This document shows positions 46,301 to 53,100 of a stretch of 53,311 nucleotides of DNA, piece after piece; position 1 is the stretch's first letter, and each line of letters begins with the position of its first letter. The stretch is from Bacteroidota bacterium (GTDB lineage Bacteria > Bacteroidota > Ignavibacteria > Ignavibacteriales > SURF-24). The notes under the pieces are model-generated. The model had not been told where the DNA came from, did not search any database, and was given only the letters and a program-made list of their open reading frames with translations. Where the stretch lies: assembly GCA_030706145.1 (NCBI GenBank), contig JAUZPB010000019.1, positions 1 to 53,311 on the forward strand, read 5' to 3'. A program made the translations under genes and the position numbers.

Positions 46301-47479
46301 AAAGACGATTCAATTGGATTGGTTGGACCTATTAGTAATTTTGTAAGTGGAGTGCAGCTGGATAAAGAAGCCTCTTACAAGAATGTGATAGAAATGAATG
46401 AATATGCTAGAAAAGTAAAGGAGATCAATCAGGGGCAAATCTTACAGTTCCCAAGAATTGCATTTTTGTGTACTCTTATTAAACGCCAGGTTATAGAAAA
46501 AATTGGAGGCCTGGATGAAAGATTTTCTCCTGGAAATTTTGAAGATGATGACTTTTGTCTAAGAGCTCAGTTAGCTGGATTTTACACTGTTATTGCAAAA
46601 GACGTATTTATACATCATTATGGCTCAAAGAGCTTCAAAATTGGAGGCGAAGAAAAATATTCGGATATTTTGACCATAAATAAAAAGAAGTTTGTTGACA
46701 AGTGGGGTGCAGATCCAAATGAAATATGGCTCGGCGGAAAGTCTATTAAAAATAGGAGCTATTATATTGCAATAAATTCAGATGAATTTACTCAATCTTT
46801 CGAACGCGGACTTACGTTTCTACAGGATAATGAAAATAAAAACGCCTTTTCTGAATTATTAAAAGCTAAGAAGTCATTTAAGTATTCAAAACGAGAAAAA
46901 TTAAAGAACATAAAATATGACGATGTTTTGAATTTACTGGGAAATATCTGCCTAATTGAAAACGATCTTGAAAAGGCAAGAATATTCTTTGAAGAACAAC
47001 TGCAAATTTCAGGTGATTCTTCCGATGCTTGTCTTGGGCTTGGAGAAATATTCCTTAGGGAGGAGCAGTTTGATTCAGCAAAGACAATGTTTGAATGGGC
47101 AGTGAAAAATGACCCACAAAATCGAAAAGCAATTGAAAAACTTAATGAAGTAAATCTTATATTTGGAATTGACAAAGAAGATAATTCATTAACTAGTGCC
47201 AAGGTACCGGAAACTAAGAATTCATTCATTGAAATGATCGAGAAATCAGAGGCCTTGATTATTGAGCATAAGACAAAAGATGCAGAGCTTATATTGCATA
47301 ATATACTGACTAAAGATCCTGAAAACATCTCTGCGCTAAATAATCTTACAACAATTGAATTGTTAAATGAGAATTATCTGGAGGCTTTAGGGTACATTAA
47401 CAGGGTAATCGAGATACAGTCCGATAATCAGATTGCTCTGGATAACCTGAATTATATTCAGGAAAAATATAAAAATTAG
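40376..47479 (+). CDS. Giant glycosyltransferase with six GT domains and TPRs
   Basis: A 2367-aa protein in one uninterrupted frame. In order: a GT4-like domain at about 1-320 (EAHPVSISEAMMLG). GT2 a at about 328-575 (GIVTYNRAKYL; MGDDDLL near 412). TPR/helical 600-750. GT2 b at about 765-985 (SVIIPTYNRKDKL; YLDDDDIYY near 849). A helical linker. GT2 c at about 1158-1405, rhamnosyltransferase-like (IVIPIYNAGDKL; NSDT near 1242). GT4 at about 1432-1855 (FGALGGTELHTKNIAEG; paired Cys insertion; WDETYCMTVNEALALG). GT2 d at about 1868-2120 (ILTFNGLEYNKECIESI; NNDT near 1957). TPRs 2140-2367. No membrane segments. It would add several sugars to one acceptor, with TPRs likely recruiting the protein substrate. 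Known fused GTs rarely carry six domains. Confidence 0.92.
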   Translation: MKKIISFLAGDAGNIHFIKSIVNYLSAFYEVRIYAKLNYEQDELQKILNESDLVWYEWGNGPVVKGSWLSGNAKTICRIHRYEILGEEIKQINWKNIDNIIFVNKEYLELFKELVNSYIEEDSFFSIIPNPISEVKPFIEKSAGYNIAYISRFNSDKNPALMIQILKKLVDVDSNYKIYMAGAIQDYQLYLYCKHLLSELKIKDNFIFEGKISDINHWLKDKNYILSTSIVEAHPVSISEAMMLGIKPVIHNSYGKLDNIFDKKFLFNTAEEAVKIITEKDYDSLSYKNIISERFSEENVLPKIQDLIKDTLNKDIISRKINKPKDSPFITIGIVTYNRAKYLIQAVQSALLQQGNFEIVIVDDASEDETRQVVEAFNSDKIVYIRNEMNLGRPKSRNKCIQYAKGEYILWMGDDDLLINGVICEYSSIIMNNPKIDVIYGNLQAFDDKTGEDLELYSAVDYTPSNRKILMNLIMGSGITDGGSMIRKEIYEKYGIYDEEYLRAQDNELWARIALKARYFKYNRTVYRYRKHAGNVSFGNFVDTSYESKTIRKIVNSYPLDVIFNESEIRSKLDITKALNTVVKGLVKFQDYYNATMILFKSNIIDDYDSLKDYILYLLCMGQINKAKTEFERLLEVLTIDSTDKKYISMLILEYENYANSIQNGIEEQNLLQVKDSIDSCLKKYGLNFYVAKALADIMTLGGDTAQAYEYFKIAVRLNPTDDLIYQRAQEVAQKVNKLEELNSMRNRIMEDLPLFDESNKICQNVMVSVIIPTYNRKDKLVRAIKSVLAQSYDDYEIIVVNDNGEDVSSVIEELKDPRIRLISHNINKGLSAARNSAIKYSRGKYLAYLDDDDIYYPDHLETLVNYLENSNSKIAYTDANRLIIENNVENNQTAKRDIPYSSDFDSEDILYNNFIPVLCIMHKKECLSDGVIFDESLRVFEDWDMWIKLSRKYEFSHIKKITCEFTWTNDGSTMTSSKWDEYCWTTLVFYHKNRKYSNNINKFQKKILDFINYHENSLMEIIKKKSTTADTSNQQMELQYVLTELAYYYYKKDDVDAALLLIYRILSGKDLEILVVQLFNEICKKINYQDIELLKLTDFCNNEEDPKYPRYDSSKLSQIVINVIEFRLKERISSLAIAGKNKNYVYPEILETKKIYDIVIPIYNAGDKLEICLKSVLANTNKKHNIFLLDDASNDPKVEELLKQYKTGNGNIKVLRNSVNLGFIKNINKGFKLSDNDIVILNSDTQVTSRWLEKMERCLLSRPSIGIVSPLSNNATILSIPEINQNNKELEDVGIEKISELLFNCSKREYLQIPTAVGFCMMISRKTINMIGSFDEAYGLGYCEENDYCMRAWDRGIESVCCDDAYVHHYGEASFKNVDRLDEKKKKNIELLKKRYPDYDKTVFAFCITNPLRYIQEKIRSELHKLKGQDKSKILHVIHNFGALGGTELHTKNIAEGLKKKFDFTIIYPHADRSLWSDMKEECTSDNIRIIKYNNVLKENHSRGGRFIIFPEDLENIYVERYFSKIISGGDYDIIHFQHLGEWSSLLLPMVAKACKKKVILSIHDYFFWCPEYNLVNEKLQKCGKEKADFSDKDCIKCLSEKRIADDRRLSLDMESYLLMREIITKNVIATADKIIVPSKFVKDKLLSTFGTDVEQKVIVVEHGIVVPELNLDLLNQKTNEGESLRIGFLGNLYDRKGAEVFLKTIEHVNKKNIEFSIFGFVPPQYSDRLNNLDVKVFGQYNRNDLPSLLANIDMIIVPSIWDETYCMTVNEALALGVPVLASSVGAINERIINNENGFLVAPNDSHALVDQILEIFNNREKLSLVRNNLKKIKIKTLKENIDDYENIYDTIVRSAEIKDKSSSEEEPVTSIIILTFNGLEYNKECIESIQKHTKSKYELIIVDNNSNDGTVNYLKDLEKSNRNISLILNNENLGFPIAVNQGIIRSKGEYILILNNDTIVTEGWLDRIIDVAKKDDSIGLVGPISNFVSGVQLDKEASYKNVIEMNEYARKVKEINQGQILQFPRIAFLCTLIKRQVIEKIGGLDERFSPGNFEDDDFCLRAQLAGFYTVIAKDVFIHHYGSKSFKIGGEEKYSDILTINKKKFVDKWGADPNEIWLGGKSIKNRSYYIAINSDEFTQSFERGLTFLQDNENKNAFSELLKAKKSFKYSKREKLKNIKYDDVLNLLGNICLIENDLEKARIFFEEQLQISGDSSDACLGLGEIFLREEQFDSAKTMFEWAVKNDPQNRKAIEKLNEVNLIFGIDKEDNSLTSAKVPETKNSFIEMIEKSEALIIEHKTKDAELILHNILTKDPENISALNNLTTIELLNENYLEALGYINRVIEIQSDNQIALDNLNYIQEKYKN

Positions 47480-47526
47480 TTTTTGCTATTAAGGTAATAG
47501 TTATTATAGGCACAAGGAGAACAATA

Positions 47527-48408
47527 ATGGATAACCTGGAAATAATATTTTCATCTGCTTATGAAATGTTTTTACAAAAAAGATATATTGAATCGCTTGA
47601 AAAATTAGAAGAATTTGATAATTATTTATCCCAGAATTACTCTGATGATTGGAAGATCAGCTCTGAAAATTTGCGGGGCTTTGTTTATCTGGCTTTAGAT
47701 AATATTGATCAAGCACGTATTTGTTTTGAAAAATCCCTAAATATTGATCAAAACTCCTCCCAGGCTTGCGCTGGACTTGCTGAGATCTTTTTGATTAAAA
47801 ATCAGGATAAAGAAGCTAAGACTATGTTCGAATATGCTGCGATCACTAATCCTGAAAACCAGTTTGCTGTAAAGGGTCTTACTAAAGTAAATGAATTGTT
47901 GAACCTTCCCTCTGATCATAACTCCTTAATATCAAAAGAGGAAGTTAAACTTCCGGATTTCCGAAATGTTATTTTTGAGTCCGGTGAATTATTTAGTAAC
48001 GGACAATATGAACAAGCAATCGATGGAATAAGCTCAGTTGAAAAAAAAGTTCTTAATGATTTGGTTGACCTGAGAAATCTTTTGACTGAAATGCTTAATA
48101 TGAAGGCAACGGCTTATCTTAATCTAAATCAACTCGAAGAAGCTAAAGAGTCATTTGAAAGAGCCTTAAATATTTCTCCAGACTCTTCGATCGCATGCTG
48201 GGGACTTGCCGAAATATTTTATAGAACTAAAATGTATGAGGAAGCAAAGACAATGTTTGAATGGGCAGTAAAAAATGACAATACTAACTTAGCTGCAGAG
48301 GAGGGTCTTGCTAAAACCAACAGTGTACTTGAAAGTTTCGGAAATAACGATATTTGTGATAAACCAACATTGAAACTTGCAAGCGGTAAAACTATTATAA
48401 TAGATTAA
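47527..48408 (+). CDS. TPR protein
   Basis: A 293-aa protein made of two copies of an about 110-residue TPR module. Each contains LARICFEKSL-type and AKTMFE(W/Y)A helices and GLAEIF turns (about residues 75-120 and 210-250). The same module forms the C-terminus of the 2367-aa glycosyltransferase, with a 36-nt block differing by one base. A good Shine-Dalgarno (AAGGAGAAC) precedes the ATG. No catalytic domain, so it is likely a scaffold or substrate adaptor for the giant enzymes. Confidence 0.88.
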   Translation: MDNLEIIFSSAYEMFLQKRYIESLEKLEEFDNYLSQNYSDDWKISSENLRGFVYLALDNIDQARICFEKSLNIDQNSSQACAGLAEIFLIKNQDKEAKTMFEYAAITNPENQFAVKGLTKVNELLNLPSDHNSLISKEEVKLPDFRNVIFESGELFSNGQYEQAIDGISSVEKKVLNDLVDLRNLLTEMLNMKATAYLNLNQLEEAKESFERALNISPDSSIACWGLAEIFYRTKMYEEAKTMFEWAVKNDNTNLAAEEGLAKTNSVLESFGNNDICDKPTLKLASGKTIIID

Positions 48409-48429
48409 AAGTATTTTCTCTTGATTGAC

Positions 48430-48461
48430 ACACAGGCGGATTAACCATTTTCCGCCTATGT
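48430..48461 (+). terminator. Hairpin at the end of the first glycan transcription unit
   Basis: AGGCGGA (48434-48440) and TCCGCCT (48451-48457) pair, and the stem extends outward by three more pairs after one mismatch. There is no U-tract, so it is a weak or factor-dependent terminator, or a processing site. It separates the TPR gene from the second promoter-like region. Confidence 0.5.
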
Positions 48462-48484
48462 ATCTTAAAATTCCTACTCAACCA

Positions 48485-48500
48485 TGGCTAATAATAGCCA
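48485..48500. promoter_or_regulatory. Inverted repeat, putative activator-binding site 2
   Basis: TGGCTA-ATAA-TAGCCA is a perfect 6-bp inverted repeat. Its centre lies 69 bp upstream of the GG of a sigma-54-like element. It matches the repeat at 29761-29778. A degenerate additional half-site block, GCCATTTTTAGCC, lies at 48527-48539. Confidence 0.55.
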
Positions 48501-48559
48501 CTTTCCTTTAATTCTCCTATAAAAACGCCATTTTTAGCCTAATACCCCCGGTTTTAAGG

Positions 48560-48574
48560 TGGAATAAAATTTGT
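48560..48574 (+). promoter_or_regulatory. Sigma-54-like promoter element 2
   Basis: TGGAATAAAATTTGT has GG, ten bases, then GT, with TTG before the final T, aligning with the element at 29840-29854. The following ATTGTACT (48586-48593) is also shared. Predicted start near 48586, about 60 nt before the GT2-TPR gene. Confidence 0.4.
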
Positions 48575-48592
48575 ACAATGCTTCTATTGTAC
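48573..48592. promoter_or_regulatory. Inverted repeat overlapping the putative transcription start
   Basis: GTACAAT (48573-48579) and ATTGTAC (48586-48592) form a perfect 7-bp inverted repeat with a 6-nt spacer. The first promoter region retains the right half (29863-29869) and a degenerate left half. Position suits an operator or an early-transcript hairpin. Confidence 0.4.
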
Positions 48593-48648
48593 TGTTACAA
48601 TACTTAATTAACTGAACCACAAGAATTTACTGAACTAGAAATAATAGA

Positions 48649-50163
48649 ATGAATATCCGAAAATCTCCTCTGATCTCCCTTAGTATGATTGTTAAAAATG
48701 AAGAGAAATACCTAAAGCAATGTCTTGATTCAGTTAAGGATATTGTAGATGAAATTGTAATAGTTGATACTGGTTCAACTGATAGTACATTGAAAATTGC
48801 AAATGAATATGGAGCTAGTTTATATCAGTTCGAATGGATAAATGACTTTTCAGCTGCCCGCAATTATGCTTTAAGTAAATCAAAAGGTGAGTGGATATTA
48901 TATCTAGATGCAGATGAGCGTATTACAAATGAGTCAGGAAAAATAATTCATGATACAATCGAAAAGCTGAATCAACCTGCCTTGCTCGGCCTTAGATGCC
49001 TGGTCAATAGTATCGATGAAAAAAATGGTAAACCAAAACTAATGAGGTATACCCGCCTATTTAATAACTCACCAGAAATACGTTTCCATGGGAAAGTACA
49101 TGAACAGATAGAAGATTCGCTTATAAGTTGCGGCTATAGTATTGTGGATACAGATATAGAAATTATTCATGTGGGTTATAATATACATTTAGGCGGGATT
49201 AAAGAAAAAGCAAGTAGAAATCTTGAACTGTTACTAGATGAATATAAAGAAAATAAATCATCTTATTATGCCTTCCATTTAGGGAATACTTATGAGATCC
49301 TTGAGAACTATGAAAATGCATTTAGATTTTTCAATATAGCCCTTGAGGATAAAAACTTAAATGTTGCCTACAGATCAATCTGTTACCTCAATATAGCGGA
49401 TTATTATAGTTCAGAATTATTTGATACAAACTTAGCTGAAAAAACCATAACAGATGGATTGATTTATGATCCCCAAAATCCGCTGCTTAACCTTCTTGCA
49501 GCACAAATTAACTTTAAATCGGGGAATATTGATAAGGCTATTGCCTTCTGTAAAGATTCTTTTGTAAATAATGAAAAGCTTAAGAATACGAAGAAAAGCA
49601 ATTCAATTCTGGATATTTATATTGAACCGGATAAAATCTATTCATATGGGCTATATCTTTCTTTAGCTAACCAGAAAATAAATGAATTCGATTTTTTCTT
49701 TACAAGATCCGATCAATCATACCAGAATTTGATTTCATTGCTGCTGGATGAAAAACCACTTTTAAGGTCAGATTTCTCTAGGATAGCCAGCTTTATAAAT
49801 AAGGATAACCTGAATTTATTTTTACTGCTCATAGAGAACAGAAAAGACAAGCTGGCTGCATTAGAAATTCTTTGTGCCGTTAAAACAAAATTCAATGACA
49901 ATGCTAAGTTTCTTATTGCCCTGGGAAATCTTTATTATCAAAATGGCAATTCTGATCAAGGCATTAATTGCCTAAAACAATCTCTGGAATTAAAACAGAA
50001 GGATCCTTCTGCTGTTTTTTATCTTATATCAATTCTTCTGTTGCAAAATCAACTATCGGAAATACCTGAGTGGTTGTCATTTGCTGAAAAGCAATTTGGC
50101 CATATTCCGGTATTCAAAGAAAAATTTCAAATCCTTTTGCAGAAATTGGGAGCAATAATCTGA
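48649..50163 (+). CDS. GT2 glycosyltransferase with C-terminal TPRs
   Basis: A 504-aa protein. The N-terminal GT2 domain (about 8-215) has SLSMIVKNEEKYLKQCLDSV, the VDTGSTDSTLKIA loop and the metal-binding DADE near residues 85-88 (YLDADERI). The VKNEE start and EWINDFSAARN segment place it with TPR-linked GT2 enzymes such as those modifying peptides and flagellin. Residues 215-504 are TPR-like helices ending LIALGNLYYQNGNSDQGINCLKQSL. It has its own promoter-like region and overlaps the next gene at TGATGA (50161-50166), so the two are translationally coupled. Confidence 0.92.
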   Translation: MNIRKSPLISLSMIVKNEEKYLKQCLDSVKDIVDEIVIVDTGSTDSTLKIANEYGASLYQFEWINDFSAARNYALSKSKGEWILYLDADERITNESGKIIHDTIEKLNQPALLGLRCLVNSIDEKNGKPKLMRYTRLFNNSPEIRFHGKVHEQIEDSLISCGYSIVDTDIEIIHVGYNIHLGGIKEKASRNLELLLDEYKENKSSYYAFHLGNTYEILENYENAFRFFNIALEDKNLNVAYRSICYLNIADYYSSELFDTNLAEKTITDGLIYDPQNPLLNLLAAQINFKSGNIDKAIAFCKDSFVNNEKLKNTKKSNSILDIYIEPDKIYSYGLYLSLANQKINEFDFFFTRSDQSYQNLISLLLDEKPLLRSDFSRIASFINKDNLNLFLLLIENRKDKLAALEILCAVKTKFNDNAKFLIALGNLYYQNGNSDQGINCLKQSLELKQKDPSAVFYLISILLLQNQLSEIPEWLSFAEKQFGHIPVFKEKFQILLQKLGAII

Positions 50164-53100
50164 TGAATTCTAGATATCAAAATGCACTTGAACTTTTCCA
50201 AAGGAAAGATTATTTGGGAGCCGAAAAGATACTCATTGCAATGCATGATGAGATTCCAAATGACCCAGAAGTTGCTTATTTCCTTGCTGTAATTTATTCA
50301 AAATCCGAACGGTTTCAGGAGGCAATAAGTCTTTTTGACACTGTTCTTGGAGTCAACAATGAACATACTGAAGCTCATTATAACATAGCTCTGGCTTATC
50401 AAAACCTTAATATGTTCGATGAGGCACTCTATCATTATGGTAAAGCACTCGAGCAAAATCCATTTCTATCTGAAGCTCTGAATAATTCAGCAATTATTTA
50501 CAAGCAGCTAGGGGATATCGAATCTGCAGAAAAAGCTTTTACACAGGCAATTAAATCAAAACCCAATAACCAGAATGCCGTCAGCAACCTTGGTGGACTA
50601 ATATCCGGGAAAAACCTATCAAAAGAATTTCTTGATGCCCAGCAGTACTATAATAATAAAGACTATAATTCTGCTAAGGAATTGTTGAATAAACTTTACG
50701 TAAATGAACCCACTAATCAGGATATATTAAATCTCCTTGGAATGGTTTGCTTTTCTCAAAATAATCTGGACGAATCAATAGTATATTATGAGAAAATCTT
50801 AAGCATTAATAAAGATTCTGAGCTGGCCTATTATAGTCTTGGCGTTTGTCATCAGGGAAAGGATGATAACGAACTAGCCCTTAAATATTACAAAAAGGCT
50901 TTGGAGGTAAAACCAGATTATCTGGATGCATTAAATAATCTGGGATTGCTTTATGTGGGATTGAAGAACTTTGATGAAGCAGAAAAATGCTATTTATCTG
51001 CTCTTGAGAGTGATCCTCTTTACTTTAACTCAATTACTAATCTTGGCGCGCTAAAAGTCAATACTGATAAGGTAGAGGAAGGTCTCGAATTATTCGATAA
51101 GGCATTATCACTCGCAATAGAAAAAAATGACAAGACCCAGATGGCTGTCTCGTATGGCAACCTTGGTTTTGCTAAGTTAAGACAGCTCGATCTGCAAAAT
51201 GCAATTATATATTTTAACCTGAGCATCGAATTGGATAGTGATAATTTGCTTGCTCATTATAATAAAGGTGAGGCTCTCTTAATGTCCGGACAATTCGAAG
51301 AGGGATGGAAAGAATATGAATGGAGAACGGGTAGAAAGGACTTTGGTTTACGGCATTTTGATAAAGCTATTACTTCCGGGGCTGATCTGAAGGGAAAAAA
51401 AGTTCTTGTTTATGCTGAGCAGGGTATTGGAGATGCTCTGCAGTTTGAGAGGTACTTAACACTCCTTAAGGAACATGGAGCATATATAATTTTTGAATGT
51501 GACAAATCGCTATTTGGCTTGATGAAATCAATTCCCGAGATAGATGAAATTATTGAAAGGAATCTTGTTGATGCTCCAGTAATTAATTATGATTATGACA
51601 TTCCGCTCCTGAGTCTTCCACTTTTCTTTAATACAACACTGGAAAATATTCCCTCTACGGTTCCTTATCTGCAACCTGAAAAAGAGTATATGGAGAAATG
51701 GACTCAAATCATTAAAAATTCAGACAAGTTAAAAATTGGAATAGTTTGGGCTGGTAGCCCTACACATTCCAATGACAGACATCGCTCAGTTAAATTAAAT
51801 AGATTTTTACCTCTCTTTTCTATCGAAGGAACGGAATTCTTTAGCCTTCAAAAAGGATTTCCAACAATTCAGGCAAGAGACTATCAGTTGATGATAAAAA
51901 ACCTTGATGAACAAATAAACTCATTTTCTGATACAGCTGCTGCGATTGCTCATCTGGATTTGGTAATTACAGTCGATACTTCTGTTGCGCATCTTGCAGG
52001 TGCAATGGGAAAACCAGTATGGGTCTTGTTACCTTATGTCCCAGACTGGAGATGGATGCTTGGAAGATCTGATTCTCCATGGTATCCTACAATGAGGCTC
52101 TTTAGACAGCCTGCCCTTTGTGACTGGGATTCAGTCTTTAATAGTCTAAAATCAGAATTATTGTCTTTAACAAAACCTTCAAATACAAAACATTCAAACA
52201 CAAAACCTTCAAAAATAGAAGTATCACCTATGAAACGTTCTTTCGAAACTCTAGATATATTTCTTTCAAAACTTGAAAATGAAGCTTATGCTGAACCTAT
52301 AACTTACTTGCATTCAACTATTACAAATAATGTACTAAATGGATTATTCTCGAAATTGACACTAAAACCTAATGCTAAGATACTTGATATAGGATGCGGA
52401 CAGGGACCCGCACTTGAAATCTTTACTCAGAAGGGATTTCAACCTGTTGGTATTACATTAAGTGATGAAGATATTCTCGTCTGCAGGGAAAAAGGATTTA
52501 ATGTTCAAAAAATGGATCAGTCCTTCCTGAAGTTTGAAAACGAATCTTTTGATTTTATTTGGTCGAGGCACTGCATTGAACATAGTTTTGCGCCATATTA
52601 TACTCTTTTTGAATATTATAGAGTACTTAAACCTGGATCTTTAGCTTATATTGAAATGCCGGCTCCCGATACCGAGGCTCATCATGAAACAAACCCTAAT
52701 CATTATAGTGTGCTTCCAAAATCATCGTGGATATCCCTTATGCAGAGATGTGGATTTCATATATTGGACATAGCTGATCATGACCTTAACCTGAAGATTG
52801 GTAAAGATATGTATTGGGGTTTTCTCTGCATGAAACCTACACAGCAGGAATTAAATTCGGCTTTCGTTGCACAAGATAGGAAAGATGATATTTACCTTGC
52901 TCTTACTTCTGGAGAAAATTTCGGATGGGGGGTTTGTAGTAAATATTTAAGAAAAGAGCTTGCCGACAGAGTTAATGTTATTAATGTTGAGGAACTAAGG
53001 GATTTTAAGAAAACCGATCTGATTGATGGAACAGTTCTTCATGCACTTACTAATCAGAACTTTTTCCCACTTTCTGAACTAAGAGGTAAGAAGAATTATG

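Noticed and set aside
46792-47328. 178-aa open frame on the - strand
   Set aside because: Antisense to the TPR tail of the giant glycosyltransferase, serine-rich and low complexity, no ribosome binding site or domain.
35816-47479. Polyketide or non-ribosomal peptide synthetase, because of protein size and the nearby ACP and AMP ligase
   Set aside because: No ketosynthase, acyltransferase, condensation or embedded carrier domains; the modules are glycosyltransferases, methyltransferases and TPRs.
40376-47479. Giant frame as an assembly artefact of several fused genes
   Set aside because: The frame is continuous without stops, linkers are helical TPR-like, and neighbouring proteins show the same modular style.
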